A stretch of DNA of 64,000 nucleotides from Bacteroides gallinarum DSM 18171 = JCM 13658 (GCF_000374365.1 NZ_KB894134.1:1-64000), one strand, 5' to 3'; positions 35,361 through 46,893 are shown, numbered from the stretch's first letter. Made by a program: numbers and translations. Notes: a model not told the origin generated them from the sequence alone.

Positions 35361-35807
35361 TTAGAGTTTTACTACTTGTCCACCAGCAGCTTCGATGGCA
35401 GCAACAGCAGTCTTGGAGAATGCATGTGCTTGTACATCCAACTTAGCAGTCAAAGTTCCGTTACCTAATACTTTTACCAACTGGCTTGAAGAGATGAAAC
35501 CAGCAGCGATAAAGTCATTGATACCTACAGTCTGCAGATTCTTAGCTTCAGCCAGTTTCTGAATCGTATCCAAGTTGATGGCCTTATACTCTACACGGTT
35601 GATATTTTTAAAGCCAAACTTAGGAACACGACGTTGAAGAGGCATCTGACCACCTTCAAAACCGATTTTCTTAGAGTATCCAGACCTTGATTTAGCTCCT
35701 TTATGACCTCTGGTAGAAGTACCTCCCAAGCCCGAACCCGGACCGCGTCCGATTCTCTTTCTTGTTTTAGTAGCCCCCTCTGCAGGTTTTAAATTACTTA
35801 AGTTCAT
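35361..35807 (-). CDS. rplO: 50S ribosomal protein L15
   Basis: A 148-residue late-assembly 50S protein. The Gly/Arg-rich N-terminus (RKRIGRGPGSGLGGTSTRGH then KGAKSRSGYSKK) is diagnostic. It ends 4 bp before secY. Confidence 0.97.
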   Translation of the reverse strand: MNLSNLKPAEGATKTRKRIGRGPGSGLGGTSTRGHKGAKSRSGYSKKIGFEGGQMPLQRRVPKFGFKNINRVEYKAINLDTIQKLAEAKNLQTVGINDFIAAGFISSSQLVKVLGNGTLTAKLDVQAHAFSKTAVAAIEAAGGQVVKL

Positions 35808-35837
35808 ATTGTAATTCGTTTTATATTCAACAAATAA

Positions 35838-36014
35838 TTACTTAACAATGGTAACCAAGTGTTTAACCTTATCCACCATTCCAAGAATTGAAGGAGTGCA
35901 TTCGTGTTCAACCACACGATTCAGCTTATGAAGTCCCAGTGCATCGAGAGTTCTTTTCTGATCAGCCGGAGCACCAATTCTACTTTTAACTTGTTTAATC
36001 TTTATAGTCGACAT
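35838..36014 (-). CDS. rpmD: 50S ribosomal protein L30
   Basis: A 58-residue gene read directly from the sequence: it begins MSTIKIKQVKSRIGAPADQK and ends VDKVKHLVTIVK. The position between rpsE and rplO and the ferredoxin-like core LGLHKLNRVVEHECTPSILG identify it. Confidence 0.96.
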   Translation of the reverse strand: MSTIKIKQVKSRIGAPADQKRTLDALGLHKLNRVVEHECTPSILGMVDKVKHLVTIVK

Positions 36015-36025
36015 ATTCTTCCTCC

Positions 36026-36544
36026 TTATCCTCTAAATACTTTTTCCATACTAACTCCTCTGTTCTGGGCAACCATACGGGCATCACGCATTTCGCTCAA
36101 TGCCAAGATAGTAGCTTTCACCAGGTTGTGCGGGTTGGAAGAACCTTTTGACTTAGCCAAAACGTCCGTTACACCGACACTTTCAAGCACTGCACGCATT
36201 GCACCACCTGCCACAACACCAGTACCGTGAGAAGCCGGCTTGATGAATACTTCAGCACCGCCAAACTTAGCAGACTGTTCGTGAGGAACCGTGCCTTTCA
36301 AAACAGGCACTCTCGTCAGGTTTTTCTTTGCAGCTTCAACACCTTTAGCAATAGCTGCAGTTACTTCACCGGCTTTACCAAGTCCCCAGCCGATGATACC
36401 TTCTTCATTTCCTACTACCACAATAGCAGAGAAACTAAAAGTTCTACCACCTATGGTTACCTTAGTCACACGATTAATAGCAACCAGTCTGTCTTTCAGT
36501 TCTATATCGTTTGTAATTTTAACTCTATTATTAAGTCCTGCCAT
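36026..36544 (-). CDS. rpsE: 30S ribosomal protein S5
   Basis: S5 is involved in decoding accuracy and mRNA unwinding. The 172 residues have the N-terminal double-stranded RNA-binding domain and [20 protein letters not shown], then VIAG-equivalent [20 protein letters not shown]. Confidence 0.98.
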   Translation of the reverse strand: MAGLNNRVKITNDIELKDRLVAINRVTKVTIGGRTFSFSAIVVVGNEEGIIGWGLGKAGEVTAAIAKGVEAAKKNLTRVPVLKGTVPHEQSAKFGGAEVFIKPASHGTGVVAGGAMRAVLESVGVTDVLAKSKGSSNPHNLVKATILALSEMRDARMVAQNRGVSMEKVFRG

Positions 36545-36549
36545 AATGA

Positions 36550-36894
36550 TTAAAATTTAAGTCCACCGTTACGAGCAGCATCAGCCACCTCTTTTACTCT
36601 CCCATGATACAAGTAACCATTACGGTCGAAAACAACAGTAGTTATACCTGCTTCCTGAGCTTTCTTAGCAATCAGTTCACCTACCTTAGCAGCTTGCTCT
36701 TTCTTAGGCATCTTTTCAGTCATGCCCAAAGAAGAAGCGGCAGCTAAAGTCTTACCGGACAAATCGTCGATAATCTGAACATAAATCTGCTTGTTACTTC
36801 TAAACACACTCATACGCGGACATTCAGCTGTACCTGAAATCTTATTGCGTACTCTATATTTAATCTTAATACGTCTTTCTATTTTTGTTGTCAT
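36550..36894 (-). CDS. rplR: 50S ribosomal protein L18
   Basis: A 114-residue 5S rRNA-binding protein. [20 protein letters not shown]-like sequence near residue 25 (here [19 protein letters not shown]) and [20 protein letters not shown] near the C-terminus are family hallmarks. Confidence 0.98.
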   Translation of the reverse strand: MTTKIERRIKIKYRVRNKISGTAECPRMSVFRSNKQIYVQIIDDLSGKTLAAASSLGMTEKMPKKEQAAKVGELIAKKAQEAGITTVVFDRNGYLYHGRVKEVADAARNGGLKF

Positions 36895-36914
36895 AATACT
36901 ATCAATTTAAATGA

Positions 36915-37484
36915 TTATTTAGCACCGGCCGATTTACCAGACTTTCTACGAATTTCTTCGCCAACAAACTTAATACCTTTACCTTTATACGGTTCAGGCT
37001 TACGGAAAGAACGTATTTTAGAGCAAACTTGACCGAGCAACTGCTTGTCGCAAGACTCCAAAATGATAAGAGGATTCTTATTTCTCTCAGACTTGGTTTC
37101 CACCTTGATTTCAGCAGGCAACTGAATAAAGATGCTGTGTGTATAACCCAAGTTCAATTCAATAATATTACCTTGATTGGAGGCACGGTAACCTACGCCG
37201 ACAAGCTCCAATTCTTTCTTATATCCTTCTGATACACCAACAACCATGTTGTGAACCAATGAACGGTACAGGCCGTGAAACGCATGTTTCTGCTTCGGAT
37301 TATCGAGCATTGCACTTTCATTCTCTGCCAAAACGACATGACCTTCTTCGATGGCAACATTGATAGCAGGATTTACATATTGGCTCATTTCGCCTTTGGG
37401 CCCCTTTACGGTAACCACATTATCCTTAAGAGTAACCGTTACTCCAGCGGGAATACTAATGGGTAATTTTCCTATTCTTGACAT
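36915..37484 (-). CDS. rplF: 50S ribosomal protein L6
   Basis: L6 lies near the factor-binding site. The 189 residues contain two related domains; the C-terminal KPEPYKGKGIKFVGEEIRRK is the family signature. Confidence 0.98.
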   Translation of the reverse strand: MSRIGKLPISIPAGVTVTLKDNVVTVKGPKGEMSQYVNPAINVAIEEGHVVLAENESAMLDNPKQKHAFHGLYRSLVHNMVVGVSEGYKKELELVGVGYRASNQGNIIELNLGYTHSIFIQLPAEIKVETKSERNKNPLIILESCDKQLLGQVCSKIRSFRKPEPYKGKGIKFVGEEIRRKSGKSAGAK

Positions 37485-37499
37485 TGCTTATTCCTCCTA

Positions 37500-37895
37500 T
37501 TAATATACATAACACAAAACTTCACCACCGATTTTCAAATCAGCGGCTTCTTTGTTGGTCATTACACCTTTGGAAGTAGATATTATAGCAATACCCAAAC
37601 CATTAATAACTCGCGGCATATCTTTGTAACCGGTATATTTACGCATACCCGGAGAAGAAATTCTTTCCAGTTTCTTGATAGCGTTAACTTTGTTTACCGG
37701 GTCATACTTCAAGGCAACCTTAATAGTACCTTGAGGACCATCTTCTACAAACTTGTAATTAAGGATGTAGCCTTTCTCAAAAAGAATCTTAGTGATTTCT
37801 TTTTTCAAGTTTGAAGCGGGAACTTCAACCACTCTGTGCTTTGCTTGAATAGCGTTCCGCAACCTCGTCAAATAATCTGCTATTGGATCAGTCAT
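37500..37895 (-). CDS. rpsH: 30S ribosomal protein S8
   Basis: S8 binds the central domain of 16S rRNA and in E. coli represses the spc operon. The 131 residues start MTDPIADYLTRLRNAIQAKH and end with GIAIISTSKGVMTNKEAADL then KIGGEVLCYVY, all typical. Confidence 0.98.
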   Translation of the reverse strand: MTDPIADYLTRLRNAIQAKHRVVEVPASNLKKEITKILFEKGYILNYKFVEDGPQGTIKVALKYDPVNKVNAIKKLERISSPGMRKYTGYKDMPRVINGLGIAIISTSKGVMTNKEAADLKIGGEVLCYVY

Positions 37896-37950
37896 ATAAA
37901 AATAAATTAAATTAATCAGGACTGCCCTGACAATATTTAAAAAACAAAAA

Positions 37951-38250
37951 TTACCAGCTTGCTTTCTTTACACCTGGAATAAGACCGTTGGATGCCATCT
38001 CACGGAACTGGATTCTGGAGATACCGAATTGACGGATATATCCTTTAGGACGACCTGTCAACTTACAACGATTATGCATACGAATCGGATTAGAATTCTT
38101 AGGCAACTCCTGCAATTTCTGTGCAGCTTCAAAAGCTTCGGCAGGGTCGCCTGTTCTAACGATTTGCTTCAATGCAGCTCTTTTCTCGGCATACTTGGCT
38201 ACTAATTTGGCACGTCTTACTTCACGTGCTTTCATTGATTCCTTTGCCAT
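37951..38250 (-). CDS. rpsN: 30S ribosomal protein S14, long zinc-free form
   Basis: At 99 residues this is the longer S14 type. The region that carries CxxC pairs in the short zinc form reads [20 protein letters not shown] with a single Cys, so no zinc site. Together with the zinc-free L36 this lowers the zinc demand of the ribosome. Confidence 0.97.
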   Translation of the reverse strand: MAKESMKAREVRRAKLVAKYAEKRAALKQIVRTGDPAEAFEAAQKLQELPKNSNPIRMHNRCKLTGRPKGYIRQFGISRIQFREMASNGLIPGVKKASW

Positions 38251-38254
38251 ATTA

Positions 38255-38812
38255 TCAATCTTTTTTAGCGTTCTTAAACGGTAAACCGAATTCTTTCAAC
38301 AAGGCATAACCTTCCTCATCTGTTTTCGCAGAGGTTACAAAGGTAATATTCATTCCGAGAATTCTGGTAATACTATCGATATTAATTTCAGGGAAAATGA
38401 TTTGCTCCTGAATACCAAGGGTATAATTTCCTTTACCATCGAATTTACTTTCGATACCTTTGAAGTCGCGAATACGCGGCAGAGCTACACGAACCAACTT
38501 TTCAAGGAATTCGTACATTCTCTCGCGGCGTAAAGTTACCATAACACCAATCGGCATTTTCTTACGCAACTTAAAGTTAGCGATATCTTTACGAGAAATG
38601 GTTGCAACGGCTTTCTGGCCGGTAATAGCAGTCATCTCATTAATTGCCACTTCGATAATCTTCTTATCAGCAACGGCCATACCTAACCCCTGATTGATAA
38701 CAATCTTCTTAAGTACGGGTACCTGCATTGAAGAAGAATACTGGAACTGTGATTTCAATGCAGGCGCAATACGCTCTGCATATTCTTTCTTAAGGCTAGC
38801 AGTATTACTCAT
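38255..38812 (-). CDS. rplE: 50S ribosomal protein L5
   Basis: L5 binds 5S rRNA and contacts the P-site tRNA. The 185 residues include [20 protein letters not shown] and [20 protein letters not shown]. It shares one base with the stop of rplX (TAATG), suggesting translational coupling. Confidence 0.98.
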   Translation of the reverse strand: MSNTASLKKEYAERIAPALKSQFQYSSSMQVPVLKKIVINQGLGMAVADKKIIEVAINEMTAITGQKAVATISRKDIANFKLRKKMPIGVMVTLRRERMYEFLEKLVRVALPRIRDFKGIESKFDGKGNYTLGIQEQIIFPEINIDSITRILGMNITFVTSAKTDEEGYALLKEFGLPFKNAKKD

Positions 38813-39132
38813 TACTTAATCTCCTCTCCTGATTTTTTAGAATAACGCACTAAAGTGCCGTCAGCACTTAATTTTCTACCAACACGCGTTGCTTTGCCAG
38901 TTTTTGGGTCAACCGGGTTCAAGTTTGAAATGTGGATAGAAGCTTCCTGCTTCACGATACCACCTTGCGGGTTCTTTGCATTCGGTTTTGTGCTCTTAGA
39001 CACCATGTTGATACCCTCAACGATTGCACGTTTTTTATCAACAAGAACCTTCAATACACGACCAGTCTTACCTTTGTCTTCACCAGAATTTACGTAAACT
39101 GTATCGCCTTTTTTAATATGTAATTTACTCAT
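38812..39132 (-). CDS. rplX: 50S ribosomal protein L24
   Basis: L24 initiates 50S assembly. The 106 residues have the KOW motif near the N-terminus ([20 protein letters not shown]). It overlaps rplE by one base. Confidence 0.98.
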   Translation of the reverse strand: MSKLHIKKGDTVYVNSGEDKGKTGRVLKVLVDKKRAIVEGINMVSKSTKPNAKNPQGGIVKQEASIHISNLNPVDPKTGKATRVGRKLSADGTLVRYSKKSGEEIK

Positions 39133-39152
39133 TACTTAAATCTTTTACAAAA

Positions 39153-39518
39153 TTAAAGTACTTCAGGAGCGAGTGACACGACTTTCATGTTAGCAGCACG
39201 AAGTTCACGAGCTACCGGACCGAAAATACGACTACCTCTAATTTCACCTGCATTGTTCAGCAACACGCAAGCATTATCATCAAAACGTATATAAGAGCCG
39301 TCAGCACGACGGATTTCTTTCTTAGTACGTACAATCAAAGCCTTAGACACTGCACCTTTTTTAATATCACTTGAAGGGATAACGCTCTTTACAGAAACGA
39401 CAATCACGTCCCCTACTGAAGCATAGCGACGACCTGTACCCCCTAAAACGCGGATACAAAGAGCCTCTTTTGCCCCACTATTATCACATACTGTAAGTCT
39501 GGATTCTACTTGTATCAT
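39153..39518 (-). CDS. rplN: 50S ribosomal protein L14
   Basis: L14 forms an intersubunit bridge with 16S rRNA. The 121 residues begin [20 protein letters not shown], a strict family signature. Its ATG overlaps the stop of rpsQ by 4 bp. Confidence 0.98.
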   Translation of the reverse strand: MIQVESRLTVCDNSGAKEALCIRVLGGTGRRYASVGDVIVVSVKSVIPSSDIKKGAVSKALIVRTKKEIRRADGSYIRFDDNACVLLNNAGEIRGSRIFGPVARELRAANMKVVSLAPEVL

Positions 39519-39790
39519 AATTTCTTAGCTCTTTCAATTATTTCTACCAATCTCCATCTCTTAGTCTTGCTCAAAGGACGAGTTTCCATGATGTGTACAG
39601 TATCGCCGATATTGCACTCATTCTTTTCATCATGAGCATGGTATTTCTTCGTCTTACTAACGAACTTACCATATATGGGGTGTTTCTCCTTAAATTTAGC
39701 TGCAACGGTAATGGTCTTATCCATCTTATTGCTCAGCACAACCCCGGTTCTTTCTTTTCTTAAATTTCTTGCTTCCATCAAGCTCATCAT
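39515..39790 (-). CDS. rpsQ: 30S ribosomal protein S17
   Basis: S17 is a primary 16S rRNA binder with an OB fold. The frame of 91 residues can start at the ATG overlapping the rpmC stop (ATGA, 39790) or at later in-frame Mets (39787 or 39778); [20 protein letters not shown] is the conserved beginning. [20 protein letters not shown] is typical. Confidence 0.96.
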   Translation of the reverse strand: MMSLMEARNLRKERTGVVLSNKMDKTITVAAKFKEKHPIYGKFVSKTKKYHAHDEKNECNIGDTVHIMETRPLSKTKRWRLVEIIERAKKL

Positions 39791-39984
39791 TTATTGTTAA
39801 GTTCTCTTTGGCGTAATTCCGTTTTCATACGCGCAATAGTCCTGCGTAATTGTTTGATTTGAGCAGGATTATCCAAAGGAGAAATAGAATGATTTAAAAC
39901 CATTTGGCTATAATTAGCCATTTCTGCTTCTACTCTCTCTACCAAGTCATTGGTAGTCATTTCTTTAATTTCTGCAATTTTCAT
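39787..39984 (-). CDS. rpmC: 50S ribosomal protein L29
   Basis: A 65-residue helical protein at the tunnel exit, where trigger factor and SRP dock with L23. The C-terminal half ([20 protein letters not shown]) is diagnostic. Confidence 0.97.
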   Translation of the reverse strand: MKIAEIKEMTTNDLVERVEAEMANYSQMVLNHSISPLDNPAQIKQLRRTIARMKTELRQRELNNK

Positions 39985-39989
39985 ACTTC

Positions 39990-40424
39990 TTACGCATTTT
40001 GATTTTGGATATCATAATCACGTCTAACCACAAACTTAGTTGTGATAGGAAGCTTCTGTGCAGCTAAGCGCAAAGCCTCTTTTGCGATTTCATAAGATAC
40101 TCCTTCTGCTTCGATAATAATTCTACCCGGTGTAACAGGAGCAACGAATCCTTCCGGCGCACCCTTACCTTTACCCATACGTACATCAGCAGGTTTTCTT
40201 GTAATAGGTTTATCCGGAAAAATGCGAATCCAAATCTGTCCTTGACGTTGCATATATCTTGTCACTGCAATACGCGCAGCTTCAATCTGACGGCCTGTAA
40301 TCCACTTCGTCTCCAAGGCCTTAATACCAAAAGAACCGAAAGCCAACTGGTTTCCTCTTTGGGCATTACCTTTTTGACGGCCTTTTTGTTGTCTTCTGAA
40401 TTTTGTCTTTTTCGGTTGTAACAT
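39990..40424 (-). CDS. rplP: 50S ribosomal protein L16
   Basis: L16 helps shape the A-site tRNA path. The 144 residues start [40 protein letters not shown] and [17 protein letters not shown] are conserved signatures. Confidence 0.98.
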   Translation of the reverse strand: MLQPKKTKFRRQQKGRQKGNAQRGNQLAFGSFGIKALETKWITGRQIEAARIAVTRYMQRQGQIWIRIFPDKPITRKPADVRMGKGKGAPEGFVAPVTPGRIIIEAEGVSYEIAKEALRLAAQKLPITTKFVVRRDYDIQNQNA

Positions 40425-40445
40425 AATTCCTAAAAATCAAATTCG

Positions 40446-41177
40446 TTAGCGATTATTTTTCTTTCTTTTGAAGTTCTTTCCGCCATTGTTTCCGCTATTG
40501 CTTCCACGACCACTTTCTTTGCTTTGTGTAAAGTTCGGAGCCAACTCTCTCTTACCATAAACTTCACCTCTACAAATCCAAACTTTAATACCGAGAAGAC
40601 CGACTTTAGTCAATGCTTCCGCATGACAATAGTCAATGTCTGCCCTGAAAGTGTGCAACGGAGTTCTTCCTTCCTTATACATTTCAGAACGGGCCATTTC
40701 CGCACCATTCAAACGTCCTGAAATTTGAATCTTAATTCCTTCCGCACCCATACGCATAGTATTGGCGATAGCCATTTTGATAGCGCGGCGGTAGGCGATT
40801 TTACCTTCTACCTGGCGAGCGATGTTATTAGCCACGATAACAGCATCCAACTCAGGTCTTTTCACTTCGAAGATATTAATCTGGATATCTTTATCGGTAA
40901 CCTTCTTCAACTCTTCCTTCAACTTATCAACTTCCTGGCCACCCTTACCGATAATAATACCCGGACGTGCTGTACAAACGGTAATAGTCACGAGTTTCAG
41001 TGTACGTTCGATTACAATTCTTGAAACACTTGCTTTAGCAAGACGAGCGTTCAGATATTTACGAATCTTGCTATCTTCCAGCAAAGAGTCGCCGTAATTC
41101 TTTCCACCATACCAATTGGAATCCCATCCTCTGATAATTCCTAAACGGTTGCTTATTGGATTAACTTTTTGTCCCAT
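40446..41177 (-). CDS. rpsC: 30S ribosomal protein S3
   Basis: S3 lines the mRNA entry tunnel. The 243 residues include the KH domain ([20 protein letters not shown]) and the C-terminal [20 protein letters not shown]. The final 25 residues are a basic Gly/Asn-rich tail. Confidence 0.98.
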   Translation of the reverse strand: MGQKVNPISNRLGIIRGWDSNWYGGKNYGDSLLEDSKIRKYLNARLAKASVSRIVIERTLKLVTITVCTARPGIIIGKGGQEVDKLKEELKKVTDKDIQINIFEVKRPELDAVIVANNIARQVEGKIAYRRAIKMAIANTMRMGAEGIKIQISGRLNGAEMARSEMYKEGRTPLHTFRADIDYCHAEALTKVGLLGIKVWICRGEVYGKRELAPNFTQSKESGRGSNSGNNGGKNFKRKKNNR

Positions 41178-41182
41178 TTACC

Positions 41183-41593
41183 TTAATTTTGATCTTCGTT
41201 ATTACTTTTAGAACCAACGAACAACGTTACGTGGTTTGAACGTTTGCGGATTCTGTAACCTCTACCCTGCGGAGCCGGTCTCATTCTCTTGAGCGTAGCA
41301 CCCCCATCAACAAAAATCTTGGTTACGAATAACTCGCCGCTTTCAGCTTTACGTTCGTTTTTCTGTTCCCAGTTAGCAATTGCAGAGCGCAGCAATTTTT
41401 CCACTCTGGCGGCAGCCTCCTTTGAGGAGAACTTCAAAACACCGAGTGCTCTGTTCACCTCCATCCCACGAATCATGTCAGCCACGAGACGCATTTTACG
41501 GGGGGAAGTAGGAACATTTTGCAATTTCGCAAAATACATGGTCTTAAGGGCTTCTTTTCTTTTTTCAGCCGATATTTTTTTTCTTGCTCCCAT
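41183..41593 (-). CDS. rplV: 50S ribosomal protein L22
   Basis: L22 has a globular body and a loop lining the exit tunnel, where macrolide resistance changes occur. The 136 residues contain [20 protein letters not shown] and the tunnel loop [20 protein letters not shown]. Confidence 0.98.
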   Translation of the reverse strand: MGARKKISAEKRKEALKTMYFAKLQNVPTSPRKMRLVADMIRGMEVNRALGVLKFSSKEAAARVEKLLRSAIANWEQKNERKAESGELFVTKIFVDGGATLKRMRPAPQGRGYRIRKRSNHVTLFVGSKSNNEDQN

Positions 41594-41629
41594 TATATTA
41601 TTACTTTATTATTTCAGATAAATCCTGTT

Positions 41630-41899
41630 TTATTTCTTCTTGTTACCAGCGTGTCCTCTGAATGTACGAGTTGGGGCGAATTCGCCCAACTTGTGTCCTA
41701 CCATATTTTCGGTAACATAAACAGGAATAAATTTATTTCCATTGTGAACTGCAACAGTATGGCCTACGAAATCAGGCGAAATCATTGAAGCTCTGGCCCA
41801 AGTCTTAACTACCACTTTCTTGCCCGATTCATTCATGGCAAGCACTTTTTTCTCAAGCTTAACGTTAATATACGGACCTTTTTTTAATGAACGACTCAT
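41630..41899 (-). CDS. rpsS: 30S ribosomal protein S19
   Basis: S19 lies in the 30S head with S13. The 89 residues start [40 protein letters not shown] is the family signature. Confidence 0.98.
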   Translation of the reverse strand: MSRSLKKGPYINVKLEKKVLAMNESGKKVVVKTWARASMISPDFVGHTVAVHNGNKFIPVYVTENMVGHKLGEFAPTRTFRGHAGNKKK

Positions 41900-41919
41900 A
41901 ATTTACTCAATTAATCAGA

Positions 41920-42744
41920 TTACTTCTTTCTTCTCTCAATAATATACTTAGACGATTGTTTCTTCGGAGCTCTTGTCTTAAGACCCTTAGCATACAATCC
42001 CTTACGAGATCTCGGGTGTCCTCCTGAAGCACGTCCTTCACCACCACCCATCGGATGGTCAACCGGGTTCATAACAACACCACGGTTACGCGGACGACGT
42101 CCTAACCAACGAGAACGTCCAGCCTTACCTGAACTTTCCAATCCATGATCTGAGTTACCAACGCTACCGATAGTAGCCTTACATGTACTGAGAATCTGAC
42201 GAACCTCACCAGAAGGCAACTTGATAACGCAGTATTTACCTTCTCTTGAAGTCAACTGAGCGAAATTACCGGCCGAACGAACCAAAGCAGCACCCTGGCC
42301 CGGACGTAATTCGATATTATGAATTACAGTACCGACCGGAATATTCTGAAGCGGAAGTGCATTACCGATTTCCGGAGCAGCATTTTCACCAGACATTAAA
42401 GTCGCACCAACTTGCAATCCATTGGGAGCAATAATATATCTTTTTTCACCATCTGCATAAAACAACAGAGCGATACGTGCCGAACGGTTCGGGTCGTATT
42501 CAATTGTTTTAACCACTGCAGGTACACCGTCTTTATTTCTCTTGAAGTCTACGATACGAATAACCTTCTTACTACCGCCACCGATGTAGCGCATGGTCAT
42601 TTTACCGGTATTGTTACGACCACCGGTAGATTTCTTACCAAATACAAGAGACTTTTCTGGTACTCGTGCAGTAATCTCTTCGAAAGTACCAATAATTTTA
42701 TGTCTTTGCCCCGGTGTTGTGGGCTTAAATTTACGTACTGCCAT
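41920..42744 (-). CDS. rplB: 50S ribosomal protein L2
   Basis: L2 is essential near the peptidyl transferase centre. The 274 residues include the conserved [20 protein letters not shown] motif with the functionally important His. Confidence 0.98.
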   Translation of the reverse strand: MAVRKFKPTTPGQRHKIIGTFEEITARVPEKSLVFGKKSTGGRNNTGKMTMRYIGGGSKKVIRIVDFKRNKDGVPAVVKTIEYDPNRSARIALLFYADGEKRYIIAPNGLQVGATLMSGENAAPEIGNALPLQNIPVGTVIHNIELRPGQGAALVRSAGNFAQLTSREGKYCVIKLPSGEVRQILSTCKATIGSVGNSDHGLESSGKAGRSRWLGRRPRNRGVVMNPVDHPMGGGEGRASGGHPRSRKGLYAKGLKTRAPKKQSSKYIIERRKK

Positions 42745-42749
42745 TTCTT

Positions 42750-43043
42750 TTAAATATTACTATAAAAATCAATAGTATCTCCTTCTTTCAACGTAACAAC
42801 AGCTTTCTTATATGCATTTGTACGTCCATTGATGATACCTGCACGTGTATAACGGCTTTTGTTCTTGCCGGCATAACGAATTGTGTTCACATCAACTACG
42901 GTAACGTTGTAAAGGGCTTCAACTTCGTTCTTAATTTCCAGTTTATTAGCTTCAGGACGCACGATAAAGCCGAAACGATTGTTCGCCTTATCAGTAATTG
43001 CAGTCATTTTCTCTGTCACTAACGGTTTAATAATAATTCCCAT
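42750..43043 (-). CDS. rplW: 50S ribosomal protein L23
   Basis: L23 is the docking site for trigger factor and SRP at the tunnel exit. The 97 residues start [20 protein letters not shown], typical of the family. It lies between rplD and rplB. Confidence 0.97.
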   Translation of the reverse strand: MGIIIKPLVTEKMTAITDKANNRFGFIVRPEANKLEIKNEVEALYNVTVVDVNTIRYAGKNKSRYTRAGIINGRTNAYKKAVVTLKEGDTIDFYSNI

Positions 43044-43059
43044 TATTTAAGCCTCCTTT

Positions 43060-43686
43060 TTACATTAAGATATTGTCGATAGCAGGAAGTGCGCTTTCAG
43101 TAAACACAACAACTCCGGCGTCCAATACTCTGTAAGTATTTAACCCTGAGATAGTCTGCACATTAGCACCTTTCACGTTACGAGCCGACAAATATACGTT
43201 TTTATTTGCTTCCGGTAAAATCATAAGCAGCTTTTTATCAGAAACTTTAAGATTTTTTGTCATAGCAACAAAATCTTTCGTCTTAGGAGCTTCAAAATTG
43301 AAGTCCTCCACTACAACGATAGCATTATTCTGAGCCTTATATGCCAAAGCCGACTTACGTGCCAAAGCCTTTACTTTCTTATTCAGCTTGAAGTAATAAT
43401 CTCTCGGTTTCGGACCGAATACGCGTCCACCACCTACAAGTACCGGTGAGTTCATGTCACCACGACGTGCACCGCCGCCGCCTTTCTGACGACCGATTTT
43501 ACGAGTAGAACCGCTGATTTCACTTCTTTCCTTTGATTTATGTGTACCCTGACGCTGGTTAGCCATAAACTGTTTAACGTCCAAGTAGATAGCGTGGTCG
43601 TTGGGCTCAATTCCGAAGATAGACTCGTTTAACGTAATCTTTCTCCCAGTGTCTTCACCTTTAATGTTATATACGTTAACTTCCAT
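43060..43686 (-). CDS. rplD: 50S ribosomal protein L4
   Basis: L4 contacts the exit tunnel and in E. coli represses the S10 operon. The 208 residues include [20 protein letters not shown] and the Gly-rich tunnel loop [20 protein letters not shown]. It overlaps the rplC stop by one base. Confidence 0.98.
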   Translation of the reverse strand: MEVNVYNIKGEDTGRKITLNESIFGIEPNDHAIYLDVKQFMANQRQGTHKSKERSEISGSTRKIGRQKGGGGARRGDMNSPVLVGGGRVFGPKPRDYYFKLNKKVKALARKSALAYKAQNNAIVVVEDFNFEAPKTKDFVAMTKNLKVSDKKLLMILPEANKNVYLSARNVKGANVQTISGLNTYRVLDAGVVVFTESALPAIDNILM

Positions 43687-44303
43687 TATTTCTCAATTAT
43701 TACGATTGAACCTTTGCAACCAGGAACAGAACCTTTAATTAAAAGAAGATTGTGCTCCGCGATTACTTTTAATACTTGCAGGTTTTGAACAGTTACCCTG
43801 TCTCCGCCAAGCTGTCCACCCATACGCATACCTTTAAATACCTTTGCAGGGTAAGAACAAGCACCGATAGAACCCGGCTTACGAGCACGGTTGTGCTGAC
43901 CGTGAGTAGTCTGACCTACACCACCGAAACCATGGCGTTTCACAACACCCTGGAAACCCTTACCTTTAGAAGTACCTACAACGTCGACAAAATCAACGCC
44001 TTCGAACAACTCTACGGTAACAGTATCACCCAGATTCAACTCTTTCTCAAATTCTTTGAACTCAGCCAAGTGTTTCTTGGGAGTTACTCCAGCTTTCTTG
44101 AAGTGCCCCATGAGAGGCTTTGTAGTGTGTTTTTCCTTTTTGTCCTGGAAACCCAACTGAACAGCTTCATAGCCGTCCTTTTCTACAGTTTTCACTTGAG
44201 TAACAACACAAGGACCTGCTTCGATAACAGTGCATGGTACATTCTTACCCTCGGCACTGAAAACGGATGTCATTCCGATTTTTTTTCCTAATAATCCTGG
44301 CAT
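43686..44303 (-). CDS. rplC: 50S ribosomal protein L3
   Basis: L3 is an early 50S assembly protein reaching the peptidyl transferase centre. The 205 residues contain [20 protein letters not shown] and [20 protein letters not shown], including the finger loop. Confidence 0.98.
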   Translation of the reverse strand: MPGLLGKKIGMTSVFSAEGKNVPCTVIEAGPCVVTQVKTVEKDGYEAVQLGFQDKKEKHTTKPLMGHFKKAGVTPKKHLAEFKEFEKELNLGDTVTVELFEGVDFVDVVGTSKGKGFQGVVKRHGFGGVGQTTHGQHNRARKPGSIGACSYPAKVFKGMRMGGQLGGDRVTVQNLQVLKVIAEHNLLLIKGSVPGCKGSIVIIEK

Positions 44304-44322
44304 TTCACTTAATTTTTAATAC

Positions 44323-44628
44323 TTACACTTTGATTTCTACTTCCACACCACTCGGTAACTCCAACTTCATCAGAGCGTCTACAGTCTTAGCTGTTGAGCT
44401 ATAGATGTCAATCAGTCTCTTATAAGAAGAGAGCTCGAATTGTTCACGCGACTTCTTGTTAACGAAAGTCGAACGGTTTACGGTAAAGATACGCTTATGC
44501 GTAGGAAGAGGAATCGGACCGCTAACGATAGCGCCCGTTGTCTTCACCGTTCTTACAATCTTCTCAGCCGATTTGTCAACCAAGTTGTGGTCGTAAGATT
44601 TCAGTTTGATTCTAATTTTTTGACTCAT
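44323..44628 (-). CDS. rpsJ: 30S ribosomal protein S10
   Basis: S10 is a 30S head protein and an antitermination factor (NusE). The 101 residues include [20 protein letters not shown] and [20 protein letters not shown]. It follows fusA after 90 bp holding a strong hairpin. Confidence 0.98.
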   Translation of the reverse strand: MSQKIRIKLKSYDHNLVDKSAEKIVRTVKTTGAIVSGPIPLPTHKRIFTVNRSTFVNKKSREQFELSSYKRLIDIYSSTAKTVDALMKLELPSGVEVEIKV

Positions 44629-44670
44629 TACTGTCTTAATTATTAATAGTGTTATTATATAAGATAAAGT

Positions 44671-44704
44671 TCCGTAGGTTAAGAGTCATTCGCTAACCTA
44701 CGGA
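44671..44704 (-). promoter_or_regulatory. Hairpin between fusA and rpsJ, no U-tract
   Basis: Perfect 11-bp arms TCCGTAGGTTA (44671-44681) and TAACCTACGGA (44694-44704). They lie 15 bp downstream of the fusA stop. On the minus strand the following bases are ACTTTATCTTATA, too weak a U-tract for full termination. It is probably a partial terminator, an RNase-protecting end or a regulatory leader of the S10 genes. Confidence 0.7.
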
Positions 44705-44718
44705 CTTCAGTTATTTTA

Positions 44719-46836
44719 TCAGATTAAGTCTGTACGACCTTTCACTTCTTCCAATACTGCCTTAGCAATAGAATTGGAAACCTGGGCATGGTGAGAGTAC
44801 ACCATTGAAGAAGTTGCACGACCGGAAGTGATAGTACGCAACGCCGTTACGTAGCCGAACATTTCTGCCAGCGGAACCATTGCCTTCACGATACGGGCAC
44901 CGGAGCGGCTCGATTCCATACCTTCCACCTGACCGCGACGCTTATTCAAGTCACCGATAACATCACCCATGTTTTCCTCCGGAGTAACAACCTCCAGCTT
45001 CATGATAGGCTCCATAAGTACCGGACCTGCCTTAGCACAAGCATTCTTATATGCCTGGATAGCACAGATTTCGAATGACAACTGGTCAGAGTCAACCGGG
45101 TGGAAAGAACCGTCAATCAGAGTCACTTTCAGTGAATCCAGCGGATATCCTGCCAATACACCGTTCTTCATTGCAGTCGTAAAGCCTTTCTGCACAGACG
45201 GGATGAATTCCTTAGGGATGTTACCACCCTTCACTTCATCGACAAACTGCAAGCCGCCCTGAGTAAAGTCCTCATCGACCGGACCGATGTTCACGATAAT
45301 ATCTGCAAACTTACCACGACCACCAGACTGTTTCTTGTAAACTTCGCGCAAGTTAACAGTCTTCGTAATAGCCTCCTTATAGTTAACCTGCGGCTTACCC
45401 TGGTTACATTCAACCTTGAACTCACGTTTCAGACGGTCGATGATGATATCCAAATGAAGCTCACCCATACCGGAGATAACCGTCTGACCTGTCTGTTCGT
45501 CAGTCTTAACCGTAAACGTCGGGTCTTCTTCAGCCAATTTAGCCAAACCGTTGGACAGCTTATCCATATCCTTCTGAGTCTTAGGCTCAACTGCGATACC
45601 GATTACCGGTTCGGGGAAGTCCATAGATTCCAATACAATCGGTGCAGTCTCGTCACACAGCGTATCGCCCGTATGGATATCTTTGAAACCTACCCCTGCA
45701 CCAATATCACCGGCTCCAATCACCTCAACAGGATTCTGCTTGTTCGAGTGCATCTGGAACAGACGGGAAACACGCTCTTTCTTACCGGAACGAGAGTTGT
45801 AAATATAAGAACCTGCTTCAATCTTACCGGAATAAACGCGGAAGAAAGTCAAACGGCCTACATACGGGTCGGTTGCAATCTTGAACGCCAAGGCAGCAGT
45901 TTTCTCATCATCATCCGGTCTGCGGTCCTCTTCAGCACCCGTCTCAGGATTAGTACCTATGATATTCGGAGTATCCAGCGGAGAAGGCAAGAATGCACAA
46001 ACATAGTCGAGCAATGTCTGTACACCCTTATTCTTGAATGAAGAACCGCACAGCATCGGAACGACTGCCATTTGCACGGTAGCATTACGGAGAGCTCTCA
46101 AGATTTCCTCCTCTGTGATAGTAGAAGGGTCTTCGAAATATTTCTCCATTAAAGCGTCGTCGAACTCAGCAACTTTTTCGAGCATCTTATCTCTCCATTC
46201 ATTTGCTTCGTCTACCAGATTAGCCGGGATTTCTTCCACAGAATAATCAGCACCCATAGTCTCATCATGCCAGTAGATAGCTTTCATTTTGATAAGGTCA
46301 ACCAAACCCTTGAAAGTTTCTTCTGCGCCGATAGGTATAACGATAGGGCACGGATTAGCTCCCAAAACATCCTTCATCTGACGAACAACCTCGAAGAAGT
46401 CAGCACCCGAACGGTCCATTTTATTCACGTAACCGATACGCGGCACATTATATTTGTCAGCCTGACGCCAAACAGTTTCAGATTGCGGTTCAACACCACC
46501 TACTGCACAGTAGGTAGCCACAGCTCCGTCGAGGATACGCAGAGAACGTTCCACCTCGGCAGTAAAGTCAACGTGTCCCGGAGTGTCAATCAAGTTGATT
46601 TTATAAGTATTACCGGCATATTGCCAACGAGTGGTAGTAGCAGCAGAAGTAATAGTAATACCACGCTCCTGTTCCTGCTCCATCCAGTCCATTGTAGCGG
46701 CACCGTCGTGAACTTCACCGATTTTGTGGGTCAAACCCGTATAAAACAAAATACGTTCAGAGGTTGTCGTTTTTCCGGCATCGATATGAGCCATGATACC
46801 GATATTACGTGTTAAATGTAAATCATGCTTTGCCAT
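44719..46836 (-). CDS. fusA: Translation elongation factor EF-G
   Basis: This GTPase drives translocation and, with RRF, ribosome recycling. At 705 residues it has normal length. GTP-binding motifs are [10 protein letters not shown] (G1), DTPGH (G3) and NKMD (G4); domains IV and V end with [20 protein letters not shown]. It sits in the canonical str order rpsL-rpsG-fusA, but rpsJ follows instead of tuf, because the EF-Tu gene lies in the rpo cluster. Confidence 0.98.
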   Translation of the reverse strand: MAKHDLHLTRNIGIMAHIDAGKTTTSERILFYTGLTHKIGEVHDGAATMDWMEQEQERGITITSAATTTRWQYAGNTYKINLIDTPGHVDFTAEVERSLRILDGAVATYCAVGGVEPQSETVWRQADKYNVPRIGYVNKMDRSGADFFEVVRQMKDVLGANPCPIVIPIGAEETFKGLVDLIKMKAIYWHDETMGADYSVEEIPANLVDEANEWRDKMLEKVAEFDDALMEKYFEDPSTITEEEILRALRNATVQMAVVPMLCGSSFKNKGVQTLLDYVCAFLPSPLDTPNIIGTNPETGAEEDRRPDDDEKTAALAFKIATDPYVGRLTFFRVYSGKIEAGSYIYNSRSGKKERVSRLFQMHSNKQNPVEVIGAGDIGAGVGFKDIHTGDTLCDETAPIVLESMDFPEPVIGIAVEPKTQKDMDKLSNGLAKLAEEDPTFTVKTDEQTGQTVISGMGELHLDIIIDRLKREFKVECNQGKPQVNYKEAITKTVNLREVYKKQSGGRGKFADIIVNIGPVDEDFTQGGLQFVDEVKGGNIPKEFIPSVQKGFTTAMKNGVLAGYPLDSLKVTLIDGSFHPVDSDQLSFEICAIQAYKNACAKAGPVLMEPIMKLEVVTPEENMGDVIGDLNKRRGQVEGMESSRSGARIVKAMVPLAEMFGYVTALRTITSGRATSSMVYSHHAQVSNSIAKAVLEEVKGRTDLI

Positions 46837-46893
46837 TTTCTAATTCCTTTTACTTTAAGTTTTTAATCTTTGATTAGTCAGTCTCTTATAGTA

